Shown piece after piece: positions 43,042-52,501 of a stretch of DNA of 64,000 nt (position 1 is its first letter; the number at the start of each line of letters is the position of its first letter). Under the pieces are notes generated by a model that searched no databases, was not told the origin of the DNA, and worked only from the letters and a program-made list of their open reading frames with translations. The translations under genes and the position numbers were made by a program. The stretch is from contig NZ_CP043489.1 of the NCBI RefSeq assembly GCF_008330945.1, positions 1,054,001-1,118,000 on the forward strand, given 5' to 3'. This DNA is from Labrys sp. KNU-23 (lineage in GTDB: Bacteria > Pseudomonadota > Alphaproteobacteria > Rhizobiales > Labraceae).

Positions 43042-43796
43042 CCACAACCGGGACTACGCTCTCGGCCTTTCTCGGAGGCCGGCTGCAGCTCGTACAACCC
43101 GCCAGGGGCCATCGGGTCGGAACCGACGCCGCTTTGCTTTCGACCTGTCTCTCACCGGCTGCGGGAGAGACGGTCTACGACCTCGGCGCGGGGATCGGCG
43201 CCGCCGGCCTCGGCCTTGCCGTCCGCTACCCGCAATGTCGCGTCGCCCTGGTCGAGATCGATCCGGTCATCGCGGCATTGGCGGTCGGGAATGCGGTACG
43301 CAACGGCCTTGAGGAACGGGTAACCACGCTCGAGGCCGACGTCACGCAAAGGCCGGCAAAGGCCCAGGCCTTGCTGCCCGGCACGGCCGACCATGTCATG
43401 ATGAATCCGCCCTTCCATCTTCCCGGCACGATTCGCCCGGCACCCGATGCCTATCGCGCCGCCGCGCATATGCATGGCGAGGCCAATGAGGAAGCCTGGA
43501 TCCTTTGTGCCCTCACCCTGCTGCGCACCAAGGGCACCCTCGCCCTCATCCATCGGGTGGATGCCTTGCCCAGGCTGCTGGCAGGCCTCGACCGCCGCTT
43601 CGGCGACATCCGGGTCAAGCCCGTGCAGCCGCGCGTCGGCATGCCGGCCGGCCGCCTGCTCATCCGCGCCGTCAAGGGCTCGCGCGCGCCCTTCCTCCTG
43701 TTGCCGCCGCTGATCCTGCATGACGAGAACGGCGGCTTCACCGCAGAGGCGGAGGCCCTGCATCGCGGCGAGGCCTCGATCGACTGGCAAGCCTAG
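43038..43796 (+). CDS. SAM-dependent methyltransferase, TrmN6/RsmC-like
   Basis: The 252-residue enzyme has the SAM loop DLGAGIGAAG (48-57), the acidic strand end in ALVEIDP, and the N6-adenine or N2-guanine methylase motif NPPF at 123-126. This fits tRNA1(Val) adenine-37 N6-methyltransferase (TrmN6) or a relative. GTG at 43038 overlaps the DUF2007 stop by four bases. The family assignment is firm; the target base is inferred. Confidence 0.88.
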   Translation: MTTTGTTLSAFLGGRLQLVQPARGHRVGTDAALLSTCLSPAAGETVYDLGAGIGAAGLGLAVRYPQCRVALVEIDPVIAALAVGNAVRNGLEERVTTLEADVTQRPAKAQALLPGTADHVMMNPPFHLPGTIRPAPDAYRAAAHMHGEANEEAWILCALTLLRTKGTLALIHRVDALPRLLAGLDRRFGDIRVKPVQPRVGMPAGRLLIRAVKGSRAPFLLLPPLILHDENGGFTAEAEALHRGEASIDWQA

Positions 43797-43849
43797 CAGC
43801 GGGCATAACCCCAATGCAGTTCACCAAGCTCTTCGGATTTGCACGACCT

Positions 43850-43923
43850 TTGTCATTGCCGGGCTTGACCCGGCAATCCAGCCCCGAGCTTGTGGATAGC
43901 CGGGTCAAGCCCTGCAATGACAA
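43850..43923. repeat. Intergenic inverted repeat, family A copy 3
   Basis: TTGTCATTGCCGGGC at the left, with GCCCTGCAATGACAA at the right. It lies between the convergent methyltransferase and LuxR genes. Confidence 0.9.
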
Positions 43924-43960
43924 TTCGCAGTATTTCCTCCAGAGGTGAGCCGCATCGGAC

Positions 43961-44809
43961 CTAGCCCGTCTCGTTCAAAAGCGAGAGGAAGCGGGCAAAC
44001 AGGCCGGCTTGGGAGTGGATGCCGAGCTTGTGGTGGATGTTGCGGCGATGCACCTTCACCGTACCCACCGAGATGTGCAGAAGGCGGCTGATCGAATCGG
44101 AGGAATGCCCCTGCAGCACCAGATTGACGATTTCGCCCTCCCGCGCCGTCAGTGACTGGCTGGCCCAGAGCCGGGCGCGATCGAAATCGCTGCCCGGCAG
44201 CGGCAATGTCGTCACCCGGCTGCCGGCCTCGCCGAACTCCGGCAGGTCGTGCCAATGCTGGGCGCACAGCGCGAGGACGATCGGCGTGAGGTCGCGCAGG
44301 CCGCGCACCTCGGCGGTGCCGAACGGCCCGGAGGAGGCCAGGCGCATCAAGGACCATACGACGGAGGTCTGCTCGGGGAGCTGCACGAAAAAGCCGACCT
44401 CCTCGGCCAGGCCGGTCTGGCTGTAATAGGAGCGGAAATATTCGCTGGTATAGAAGCGGTCGGGTGCCAGCTCGCGCATGCGCCGGAAGCCTTGGCAGCC
44501 CCCGATCGCAGCCCGGTGAAAGGGATCGAGCAGATAGGCGCCATCCTGATAGAGGGCCACGAAGATATGGCTCTCGGCCGGCGAAAAGGTCTCGTACAGC
44601 ATCGGCGGCCGCGCCGAGCCGCGATAGGCGAACACCACGCTGTGGTCGAAACGCGCATGCAGGCCGAGCCAGGCCAGCAAGGCGCGTGCGAAATCCCCCG
44701 AGCCGGTGCGGCCCGCGGTTCCTATCGCATCCGCCAGCGCTGCGGATGCCGCCAGATTATGCCTGGTGCCGCCGATTTCTACCCCCTGTACTGAACAAAC
44801 ATGCGGCAT
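43961..44809 (-). CDS. LuxR-type helix-turn-helix transcriptional regulator
   Basis: The 282-residue protein has a C-terminal GerE/LuxR DNA-binding domain (LTAREGEIVNLVLQGHSSDS, then ISVGTVKVHRRNIHHKLGI). Its N-terminal about 200 residues resemble no sensor domain I can name; it lacks a phospho-receiver and an evident autoinducer domain. ATG at 44809 follows a G-rich site; the frame is open to 45010 but overlaps the divergent ABC gene. It is divergent from the second polyamine-type ABC operon and likely regulates it. Confidence 0.88.
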   Translation of the reverse strand: MPHVCSVQGVEIGGTRHNLAASAALADAIGTAGRTGSGDFARALLAWLGLHARFDHSVVFAYRGSARPPMLYETFSPAESHIFVALYQDGAYLLDPFHRAAIGGCQGFRRMRELAPDRFYTSEYFRSYYSQTGLAEEVGFFVQLPEQTSVVWSLMRLASSGPFGTAEVRGLRDLTPIVLALCAQHWHDLPEFGEAGSRVTTLPLPGSDFDRARLWASQSLTAREGEIVNLVLQGHSSDSISRLLHISVGTVKVHRRNIHHKLGIHSQAGLFARFLSLLNETG

Positions 44810-44935
44810 ATACCCCCTGGTAGGTATATACGAGATGAAATCGGCTCTGCTAGCTTTCCTTTCGCAAAAGCCGAAAAGCAAGAATGAACCGGCCAGATTG
44901 AAACGGCTTGGCAGCGACCGAGGGGACAAGCGCGG

Positions 44936-46024
44936 ATGAACGATACGACCTCGCCCGATATCGAATTTCGCGCCGTCGCCAAGCGCTATGGCGAGGTCAC
45001 CGCGGTGCACGGCATCGATCTTGCCATCCCCAACGGTGCTTTCGTCGCTTTGCTCGGGCCGTCAGGCTGCGGCAAGACCACCTGCCTGCGCATGATCGGC
45101 GGCTTCGAACAGCCAAGCAGTGGCCAGGTGATGATCCGTGGCCAGGACATGGCCGGCACGCCGCCCTATCGCCGGCCGGTCAACATGGTGTTCCAGCAAT
45201 ATGCCCTGTTTCCGCACCTGACCGTCGGTGACAACATCGCCTATGGCCTGCGCCAGACCCGCCCCCGCCTGGCGGGTTCGGAGATCGCCCGGCGCGTCGA
45301 CGAGGCCCTCGCCATGGTGCGTCTCTCCGGCTATGGCCGCCGGCGCATCCACGAGCTCTCCGGCGGCCAGCAGCAGCGCGTCGCCCTGGCCCGGGCCCTG
45401 GTCAACAAGCCGGCCGTGCTGCTGCTCGACGAGCCGCTCGCCGCCCTCGACAAGAAGCTGCGCACCGAGATGCAGCTCGAACTGCAGAATTTGCAGAGAT
45501 CCCTCGGCATCACCTTCGTGCTCGTCACCCACGACCAGGAAGAGGCGCTTTCGATGAGCGACCTCGTCTGCGTGATGAACAAGGGCCGCATCGTCCAGAC
45601 CGGTGCGCCCAGCCAGATCTATGACGATCCGGCCGACCTCTTCGTTGCCGATTTCGTCGGAAAGTCCAATTTCCTCGACGGCAAGGTCGCCGAGGTCGAC
45701 GGCAAGGCGGCCAGGATCGTGCTGGCCGATGGCACCATGCTGCAGGCGCGCAGCCATGCCCCGCTTCAACCCGGCCAGGCCGCGCGCGTCAGCATCCGCC
45801 CCGAAGCCATGCGCCTGGAGGCCGGCGAAGGGCAGAGCCTGCGGGGCACCGTGCACAACCGCATCTTTCTCGGTTCGACCGCCGAATATGCCATCGAGAT
45901 CCGGGATGTCGGCACGGTCCTGGTCGCCGCCGACCATCTCGCCCACGGCCCCGGCCTCAAGGGCCCTGGTGACAGCGTCTCGATCGGCTTCGCACCGGGA
46001 GCGCCGCTCGCCTTCGCCGCCTGA
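44936..46024 (+). CDS. ABC transporter ATP-binding protein, PotA type
   Basis: The 362-residue ATPase has Walker A GPSGCGKTT, Q-loop FQQYALFPHLT, signature LSGGQQQR, Walker B VLLLDEPLAALD, switch His in LVTHDQEEA, and a C-terminal TOBE domain (SIRPEAMRLEAG). It is the first gene of an operon encoding ATPase, binding protein, two permeases, and an SDR. ATG at 44936 lies 127 bases from the divergent LuxR start; GGGGACAAGCG precedes it. Confidence 0.94.
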   Translation: MNDTTSPDIEFRAVAKRYGEVTAVHGIDLAIPNGAFVALLGPSGCGKTTCLRMIGGFEQPSSGQVMIRGQDMAGTPPYRRPVNMVFQQYALFPHLTVGDNIAYGLRQTRPRLAGSEIARRVDEALAMVRLSGYGRRRIHELSGGQQQRVALARALVNKPAVLLLDEPLAALDKKLRTEMQLELQNLQRSLGITFVLVTHDQEEALSMSDLVCVMNKGRIVQTGAPSQIYDDPADLFVADFVGKSNFLDGKVAEVDGKAARIVLADGTMLQARSHAPLQPGQAARVSIRPEAMRLEAGEGQSLRGTVHNRIFLGSTAEYAIEIRDVGTVLVAADHLAHGPGLKGPGDSVSIGFAPGAPLAFAA

Positions 46025-46072
46025 ACGATCTGAAAAGCCGCAAGAAGCGGCGCCACCAGAGGGAAATGAGCC

Positions 46073-47236
46073 ATGTCGAAATCTTATCGCGACGGCCTGC
46101 CGATCTCGGCCCAAGGCTTTGTCGACCAGCTCCTGCGCTACCGTAAAGGCTCGATCAGCCGCCGCCATTTCCTCGGCGCCACCGGCCTCGGCCTGGCAAT
46201 GGCCGTGCTCGGCCGCGAGAACGGCCTATTGCCCGCCCCTGCCCATGCCGCCGGCGAACTCGGCGACAAGATGTCGATCGCAACCTGGCCCAATTATCAC
46301 GACCCGCAGACCTTCGTGAATTTCACCAAGGCGACGGGCGTCGCCGTCGAAGTCAACGTCTTCGGCTCCAACGAGGAGATGCTGGCCAAGCTCCAGGCCG
46401 GCGCCACCGGCTGGAGCCTGTTCGTGCCGACCAACTACACCATCTCCACCTACAGGAAGCTCGGCCTCATCGATGCCATCGACCTTGCCAAGCTGCCGGC
46501 CTACAGCGCCCCCACCGAGGATGCCCGCTTCACCGCCGAGGGCACCATCGACGGCACCGTCTTTGCCGTGCCGAAGAACTGGGGCACCACAGGCTTTGCG
46601 GTGAATACCCAGAAGCTCACCAAGCCGCTGGCGAGCTGGAAGGACTTCTGGGACACGGCGATGGCCGAGGGTTCCAACCGCACCATGGTGCATGACTATC
46701 AGCTCACCACCATCGGCAATGCCCTGAAATATTTCGGCTATTCCTTCAATTCGCTCAAGCAGGACGAGCTCGCCAAGGCCGAGGAACTGCTGATCAAGGC
46801 CAAGCCGCATCTTTATGCCGTGTCCTCCGACTACCAGCCGCCCATGCGCGCCAACGATGCCTGGATGACGATGTGCTGGACCAATGACGGGGCCCAGCTC
46901 AACCGCGATTTGCCCCACATCAAATATATCCTGGGCAAGGAAGGCGGGGAGATCTGGACCGATTTCTACGCCATCCCCAAGGACGCGCCCAACAAGCCGG
47001 CCGGCTATGCCCTGCTCAACTATCTGATGACGCCGGAAAATGCCGTGAAGGAGCACATCGCCAATGGCGCGCCCTGCACGGATTCACGCGTCAACGCTCT
47101 GCTGCCCAAGGACTTCCTCTCCAATCCCATCCTCTATCCGGCCGCCGACCTGCTGAAGCCTCTGGAATTCGGGGCGGCGGCGACGCTGACCGACCCCGGG
47201 CGCGCCGAGTTGATGGCCCGCTTCAAATCGGCCTGA
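46073..47236 (+). CDS. Spermidine/putrescine-type substrate-binding protein (Tat signal)
   Basis: The 387-residue protein has a long N-region, then a Tat motif SRRHFLGATG (about 29-38), a hydrophobic stretch, and a cleavage region PAPAHAAG. The mature part follows PotD/PotF: MSIATWPNYHDPQTF, VPTNYTISTYRKLG, VPKNWGTTGFAVN. Thus folding may occur before export. It lies 48 bases after the ATPase. Confidence 0.93.
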   Translation: MSKSYRDGLPISAQGFVDQLLRYRKGSISRRHFLGATGLGLAMAVLGRENGLLPAPAHAAGELGDKMSIATWPNYHDPQTFVNFTKATGVAVEVNVFGSNEEMLAKLQAGATGWSLFVPTNYTISTYRKLGLIDAIDLAKLPAYSAPTEDARFTAEGTIDGTVFAVPKNWGTTGFAVNTQKLTKPLASWKDFWDTAMAEGSNRTMVHDYQLTTIGNALKYFGYSFNSLKQDELAKAEELLIKAKPHLYAVSSDYQPPMRANDAWMTMCWTNDGAQLNRDLPHIKYILGKEGGEIWTDFYAIPKDAPNKPAGYALLNYLMTPENAVKEHIANGAPCTDSRVNALLPKDFLSNPILYPAADLLKPLEFGAAATLTDPGRAELMARFKSA

Positions 47237-47295
47237 CCGGCCTTTCCGGGCGGCGGCGTCATGCCGCTGCCCGCCCCTCCACCGGAACCTCATCC

Positions 47296-48159
47296 GTGGC
47301 CTCCTCCCGCGCCCGCCGCACATTCGTGACGACCCTGCTGCTCGCCCCGGCGAGCGCCTGGCTCGTGGTCTTCCTGGTGCTGCCCTTCATCGCCGTGCTC
47401 GTCTTCAGCGTCGGCGAGCGGGCGCCGGAAGGCGGCTACCAAGCCGCGTTCTCGTTCGCGCAATATGCCAATCTCGGGGCGCGCTCCACCGCCTTCTGGA
47501 ACACCGCGATCCTGGCACCGGTCGGTGCCTTCGCCTGCCTGCTGGTGGCCTATCCCGTCGCCTACTACCTCGCCGTCAAGGCGCCGCCGCGCTGGCGCCT
47601 GATCCTGCTAGCACTGGTGGTCATCCCGTTCTGGACCAGCCTGTTGATGCGCTCCTATGCCTGGATGTACATCCTCGGCTCACGCGGCATCCCGGCCCTG
47701 CTCGATCTCATCGGTATTGCCGATGTCCGGCTCCTCAACACGCCGGGCTCGGTGCTGGTCGGCATCGTCTATGGCTACCTGCCGCTGATGATCCTGCCGA
47801 TCTATGTCAGCCTCGAGCGGCTCGACCGCCGCCTGCTCGAAGCCTCGGCCGATCTCGGCGCCACGCCCTTCTCGACCTTCTTCGGCGTCACGCTGCCCCT
47901 GTCCCTGCCCGGGGTGATGACCGGCTTCAGCCTGGTGATGATCCTGCTGCTCGGCGAATATCTGATCCCGACCTTGCTCGGCGGCGGCAAGGTCTTCTTC
48001 ATCGGCAACGCCCTGGTCGACCTCTTCCTGCAATCGCGCAACTGGCCGTTCGGCTCCGCCATCGCCGTGACGCTGGTGGTCGCCTCCGTCGTGGTGCTGA
48101 TGATCGCCAACCGCATCACGGCACGCGTCTCGGGCGCCCGGCAGGTGGACCTGATCTGA
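47296..48159 (+). CDS. ABC transporter permease, PotB type
   Basis: The 287-residue protein has six membrane helices and the EAA loop EASADLGATPFSTFFGVTLP. It pairs with the next permease. GTG at 47296 is taken as start. It overlaps the next gene by one base (TGATG). Confidence 0.92.
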   Translation: MASSRARRTFVTTLLLAPASAWLVVFLVLPFIAVLVFSVGERAPEGGYQAAFSFAQYANLGARSTAFWNTAILAPVGAFACLLVAYPVAYYLAVKAPPRWRLILLALVVIPFWTSLLMRSYAWMYILGSRGIPALLDLIGIADVRLLNTPGSVLVGIVYGYLPLMILPIYVSLERLDRRLLEASADLGATPFSTFFGVTLPLSLPGVMTGFSLVMILLLGEYLIPTLLGGGKVFFIGNALVDLFLQSRNWPFGSAIAVTLVVASVVVLMIANRITARVSGARQVDLI

Positions 48160-48962
48160 TGAGAGCCTTCGTCGCCGCCGTCTTCGCCTTTCTCTATCTG
48201 CCGATCGGGCTCCTCGTCCTGTTCTCCTTCAACGCCGGTCGCAATGCCAGCGAGATCGTCGGTTTCTCGACGAAGTGGTACGGCACGGCACTCGCCAACC
48301 CCTTCCTCACCGAGGCCCTGCGCAACAGCCTGATCGTCGCTTCCAGCAGTGCCCTGCTGGCGGCAGTGTTCGGCACGATGGCGGCCCTCGGCCTGTCGCG
48401 CGTGGGAACCCGAACCCGCCTCGTATTCGATGCCCTTTTCGGCGCCGCCATCGTGGTGCCCGGCGTGGTCATCGGCATCGCCACGCTGGTGGCGCTGGTG
48501 CAGGTCTTCGCCTTCGCCAATCCGCTGCTCGCCGCGCTCTGGCCGGGCGACAGCCCACCCAAGCTCGGCCTTGGTTACGGCTCGATCATCGCAGCGCATG
48601 GCCTGTTCTCGATGGCATTGGTCACCATGATCGTACGTGCGCGCCTCGGCAGCCTGAGCCGTGATCTGGTCGAGGCGTCGAGTGATCTTTACGCCACGCC
48701 CTTCACCACCTTCCGCTCCATCGTGCTGCCGCAGATCTTCCCGGCCATCCTGGCGGGCTTCCTGCTGTCCTTCACCTTCTCCTTCGACGATTTCATCGTG
48801 GCCTTCTTCGTCGCAGGCCCGCAAACCACCCTGCCCATCTATGTGTTCGCCTCGATCCGCCGCGGCGTCACCCCCGAGATCAACGCCATCGCCACGCTGG
48901 TGCTGGTCGCCTCGGTGCTGATGGTGCTGCTCGCCCAGTTCCTGCTGCGCAAGCGCCGATAG
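48159..48962 (+). CDS. ABC transporter permease, PotC type
   Basis: The 267-residue permease has six membrane helices with the EAA loop EASSDLYATPFTTFRSIVLP and the family segment FDDFIVAFFVAGPQTTLP. ATG at 48159 overlaps the preceding TGA by one base, which couples their translation. Confidence 0.93.
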   Translation: MRAFVAAVFAFLYLPIGLLVLFSFNAGRNASEIVGFSTKWYGTALANPFLTEALRNSLIVASSSALLAAVFGTMAALGLSRVGTRTRLVFDALFGAAIVVPGVVIGIATLVALVQVFAFANPLLAALWPGDSPPKLGLGYGSIIAAHGLFSMALVTMIVRARLGSLSRDLVEASSDLYATPFTTFRSIVLPQIFPAILAGFLLSFTFSFDDFIVAFFVAGPQTTLPIYVFASIRRGVTPEINAIATLVLVASVLMVLLAQFLLRKRR

Positions 48963-48997
48963 CGAGCCTCGCGCCACCAATTCTTGAGTGAACGACC

Positions 48998-49759
48998 ATG
49001 ATCCTCGAAAATCGCATCGCCATCGTCACCGGCTCCGGCTCCGGCATCGGCCAGGCCGGTGCCCGTGCCATGGCGCGAGAGGGCGCCATCGTGATCGTCG
49101 CCGACCGGGATGCGGCCGCCGGCGAAGCGACCGCCGGCACGATCCGGGCGCAGGGCGGACGCGCCGAAGCTGTTGCCACCGACGTGGCGGATGACGCAGC
49201 CGTCGAGCACCTTGTTCGTGGCACGCTCGCCCGCCATGGCCGCATCGACATCCTGCACAACCACGCCGGCATCCAGGTCGGCGGACCGCTCACCGATGTC
49301 AGCCTCGATGGGTTCGATGCCTCCTGGCGTGTCAATGTCCGCGCCCATTTCCTGGCGGCTCGGCTCGCCATGCCGGCGATGATCGCTGCCGGCGGCGGCG
49401 TCATCCTCAACACCGCTTCTAATTCCGGTGTGTTCTACGACCGGGAGATGATCGCCTATGCCACCTCCAAGCACGCCGTGGTAGCGATGACCCGCCAGAT
49501 GGCGCTCGATTATGCCCGGCACAAAGTGCGCGTGAACGCCCTCTGCCCCGGCTGGGTCGACACCCCCTTCAACGAGCCCTTCATCGCCCAGATGGGCGGG
49601 CGTGCCGCCATCGAAGCCTATGTCCGCGAGAAGATCCCGATGGGCCGATGGGCTACCGCGGAAGAGATCGCCGAGGCCATTCTCTTCCTGGTCTCGGATC
49701 GCTCCGCCTTCATGACCGGGCAGGCCCTGGTCGTCGACGGCGGGGAAAGCATCGGCTGA
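48998..49759 (+). CDS. Short-chain dehydrogenase/reductase
   Basis: The 253-residue enzyme has TGSGSGIG at 11-18, NHAG (for the usual NNAG) at 88-91, and the catalytic Ser141 or 143, Tyr154 and Lys158 in NTASNSGVF and YATSK. The C-terminal end (GQALVVDGGESIG) is standard for SDR. It lies 35 bases after the transporter genes, so it probably oxidises or reduces the imported substrate. Confidence 0.93.
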   Translation: MILENRIAIVTGSGSGIGQAGARAMAREGAIVIVADRDAAAGEATAGTIRAQGGRAEAVATDVADDAAVEHLVRGTLARHGRIDILHNHAGIQVGGPLTDVSLDGFDASWRVNVRAHFLAARLAMPAMIAAGGGVILNTASNSGVFYDREMIAYATSKHAVVAMTRQMALDYARHKVRVNALCPGWVDTPFNEPFIAQMGGRAAIEAYVREKIPMGRWATAEEIAEAILFLVSDRSAFMTGQALVVDGGESIG

Positions 49760-50122
49760 GCCGACCCGACGCAACACGGCCCCCCGCAGCCGCTTCGCTC
49801 GCCCGGTCTCCACACCGGCCGTCAGCCGCAGCTTGCATGACAGGCCGATGCGTTGACGAAACGAACGCTCTCGTTTTCCAAGCAAAACACCCCATCAATA
49901 TTCGCCGGCCCACGTGCCGGTCGACATCTGCAAAAGCGCTTTGAAAAGGCTTGACTCACGCCGCCGGCTGGAGTGCAACTATGTCAATAACATGACAAAT
50001 CCGTTGCAAATTTTTGGCAGACACCCTCTTAAACGCCGTTTGTCTGATAATTTGCCCCTGGGGAATCTCGCTTGTCTGCATCCCGCCGGATGCAACCGTT
50101 AGGTCAAATGAGGGGGGTCAAC
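49760..50122. other. Gene-free region upstream of the symporter, with a candidate operator
   Basis: This 363-base gap holds TGTCA-N6-TGACA (49982-49997), a clean inverted repeat, in an AT-rich stretch about 125 bases upstream of the symporter start. A TTGACT sequence occurs at about 49951, a possible -35 hexamer, but the -10 is not clear. The first half (49760-49900) holds nothing I recognise. Confidence 0.5.
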
Positions 50123-51391
50123 TTGAACAAGAATTTCATCTACGTGATGATCGGCCTTGTACTGGGCATCGCGATCGGCATCGCCTGCTTCTATTCCTTC
50201 CCCGACAAGAAGACGGCTGCCACGGTCGCCGACTACATGTCCCTCGTGAGCACGATTTTCCTGAAGCTGATCAAGATGATCATCGGGCCGCTGGTGCTCT
50301 CCACCCTGATCGTCGGCATCGGCCACATGGGCGATGCAGCCACCCTGGGGCGGGTCGGCGCCAAGACCATGGCCTGGTTCGTTTCCGCCTCGATCGTCTC
50401 GCTGCTGCTCGGCCTGCTGATGGCCAACCTCATCCAGCCCGGCCACGGCATCGTCACCGATCAGAGCGGAAATACCGCCAACATCGCGACGGCCTCCTTC
50501 AGCTTCAAGAATTTCATCGAGCATCTGGTGCCGACCTCGATCTTCAAGGCGATGGCCGAAGGCGAGATCCTGCAGATCGTGGTGTTCTCGCTGTTTGCGG
50601 GCGTCGCCATCATGGCCCTGGGCGAACGTGGCAAGCCCCTCGTCCACCTTGCCGATGACGTCGCCCATATGATGCTGACCATCACCGGCTATGTCATGAC
50701 GCTGGCACCCCTGGCCGTCTGTTCGGCCGTGGCCTCCGTCATCACCACATCCGGTCCGGGCGTGCTGCTGAACTTCGTCAAGTTCCTCGGCGGCTTCTAT
50801 CTGACGCTGCTCATCCTGTGGGCGATCCTGATCGCGGTCGGCTATTTCCTGCTCGGCGCTCGCATGAGCAATCTGGTCAAGCGCATGCGCGAACCCTTCC
50901 TCCTCGCCTTCTCGACCGCGAGTTCGGAAGCCGCCTATCCCAAGATCCTCGACCAGCTCGAGAGGTTCGGCGTCCCCAAGCGCATCGCCAGCTTCGTGCT
51001 GCCGCTCGGCTATTCGTTCAACCTCGACGGCACCATGGCCTATACGACCTTCGCCACGCTTTTCGTGGCGCAGGCCTATGGCATGGAGCTCTCGATCGGC
51101 ACCCAGCTCGCCATCGCCGGCACCTTGATGCTGACGTCCAAAGGCGTGGCCGGCGTACCGAAAGCGTCGCTGGTGGTGATCCTGGCCACGCTGCATCAGT
51201 TCAACATCCCGGATGCGGGCCTCTATTTGATCATCGGCATCGATCAGTTCCTCGATATGGGACGCAGCGCCACCAATGTGATCGGCAACTCGCTGGCCGC
51301 CTCGGCCGTCGCCAAGTTCGAGGGCGGGCTCGGCCCCGAGAAGGACGATATCAACGCGCCGAGCGCCGCGCCTGCTGCAGCGCCGGCCTGA
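50123..51391 (+). CDS. Dicarboxylate/amino acid:cation symporter (DAACS, GltP/DctA family)
   Basis: The 422-residue transporter has the serine-rich loop STASSEAAYP in hairpin 1 (the family SSS-like motif), and GYSFNLDGTMAYTT with the NLDGT substrate/cation motif, then ILTSKGVAGVP-like LMLTSKGVAGVP and GRSATNVIGN at the C-terminus. It imports glutamate, aspartate or C4-dicarboxylates with Na+ or H+. The start is probably TTG at 50123, with AGGGGGG five bases before it; ATG at 50108 is the alternative. The next gene, 75 bases on, encodes an amino-acid-binding protein. Confidence 0.93.
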   Translation: MNKNFIYVMIGLVLGIAIGIACFYSFPDKKTAATVADYMSLVSTIFLKLIKMIIGPLVLSTLIVGIGHMGDAATLGRVGAKTMAWFVSASIVSLLLGLLMANLIQPGHGIVTDQSGNTANIATASFSFKNFIEHLVPTSIFKAMAEGEILQIVVFSLFAGVAIMALGERGKPLVHLADDVAHMMLTITGYVMTLAPLAVCSAVASVITTSGPGVLLNFVKFLGGFYLTLLILWAILIAVGYFLLGARMSNLVKRMREPFLLAFSTASSEAAYPKILDQLERFGVPKRIASFVLPLGYSFNLDGTMAYTTFATLFVAQAYGMELSIGTQLAIAGTLMLTSKGVAGVPKASLVVILATLHQFNIPDAGLYLIIGIDQFLDMGRSATNVIGNSLAASAVAKFEGGLGPEKDDINAPSAAPAAAPA

Positions 51392-51466
51392 GTCATCTGC
51401 GGCGGCACGGCTCGTGCCGCCGCATGCCCTTGTCGAGCATCCCAGAGCATTTTTCAGGAGAGAGTC

Positions 51467-52411
51467 TTGCACAAGCTCTTCGCGCTAGCGGCCATCGTCA
51501 CTCTGGCGGCAACCGCCCCCGCCAAGGCTGAGGACATGATCGGGCAGGACCTGACGGCCGCGCCGAAGCAGGAGTACTTTCCGCTGGAGCTATCCGGCAC
51601 GCTGTTGAAGGCGAACCAGACCGGCGCCATCACCATCGGCTATCGCGACGCCTCCTTCCCCTTCTCCTTCAAGCGGCCGGAACAGGCCGAACCGCAAGGC
51701 TACGCCATCGAGTTTTGCAAGGGCGTGGTGGAGGAAATCTCGCGCGAGCTGCATGACAAGCCGGTTCGCATCGACTACAGGCTCGTCACCTCGGACACCC
51801 GTATCGCCGCGGTGACCTCAGGTGAAGTCGACCTCGAATGCGGTTCGACCACGGCCAATCGCGAGCGCGAGAAACAGGTTTCCTTCTCGCCGGTTACCTA
51901 TGTCGCGGGCACCAAGCTGCTGGTCAAGCGCGGCTCGGGCATCCGCTCCTACAAGGACCTGCAAGGCAAGACCCTGGTGGTGACCGCCGGTACCACCAAT
52001 GAAGCGGCGCTGAAGCAGCTCAACGACAAATATCATCTCGGCATGATCATCGCCTCGGCGCCCGACCACCAGCAATCCTACGACATGCTGTCATCGGGAA
52101 AGGCCGATGCCTTCGCCACGGATGACGTGCTGCTCTATGGCTTCGTCGCCCGCAACCATGCCCAGAAGACCTTGGCCGTGGTCGGGGATTTCATCACCTA
52201 TGACGCCTATGGCATCATGTTCCGCAAGGACGATGCGCTGATGGCCGAAGCCGTCAAGCGAGCCTTTGCGACCATGGCCGAGCAGGGCAGGCTGGTGCGG
52301 ACCTATCGCAGATGGTTCCTCCAGCCCACTCCCACCGGGGAAAACCTCAACCTGCCGATCTCCCTGCAATTGACCGAGGCCTGGCGAGCCCTCGGCATCG
52401 ACGCTTTCTGA
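51467..52411 (+). CDS. Amino-acid-binding periplasmic protein (GltI-like), TTG start
   Basis: The 314-residue protein has a Sec signal (LFALAAIVTLAATAPAKAED) and the SBP_bac_3 pattern: AITIGYRDASFPFSF, DLECGSTTANREREK, and FATDDVLLYGF. This matches the glutamate/aspartate binding protein group. It starts with TTG at 51467 behind GGAGAG. No ABC permease or ATPase genes adjoin; the neighbour is a secondary symporter. It may work with a transporter encoded elsewhere or as a sensor. A stem-loop follows 24 bases after its stop. Confidence 0.9.
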   Translation: MHKLFALAAIVTLAATAPAKAEDMIGQDLTAAPKQEYFPLELSGTLLKANQTGAITIGYRDASFPFSFKRPEQAEPQGYAIEFCKGVVEEISRELHDKPVRIDYRLVTSDTRIAAVTSGEVDLECGSTTANREREKQVSFSPVTYVAGTKLLVKRGSGIRSYKDLQGKTLVVTAGTTNEAALKQLNDKYHLGMIIASAPDHQQSYDMLSSGKADAFATDDVLLYGFVARNHAQKTLAVVGDFITYDAYGIMFRKDDALMAEAVKRAFATMAEQGRLVRTYRRWFLQPTPTGENLNLPISLQLTEAWRALGIDAF

Positions 52412-52431
52412 GATCTTCGCTTTCTGCTTGG

Positions 52432-52463
52432 AAAAACACCCCCGAACCGGGTTCGGGGGTGTT
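52432..52463 (-). terminator. Strong stem-loop, terminator on the minus strand, shared by convergent genes
   Basis: AACACCCCCGAA (52435-52446) pairs with TTCGGGGGTGTT (52452-52463). On the minus strand it is followed by TTTTT, so it terminates the small secreted-protein gene (stop 52502); it also lies right after the plus-strand binding protein gene. Confidence 0.8.
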
Positions 52464-52501
52464 GCCTCACGTCATGGACAAATCAGGCAAGGCGCCTTGC
52501 C

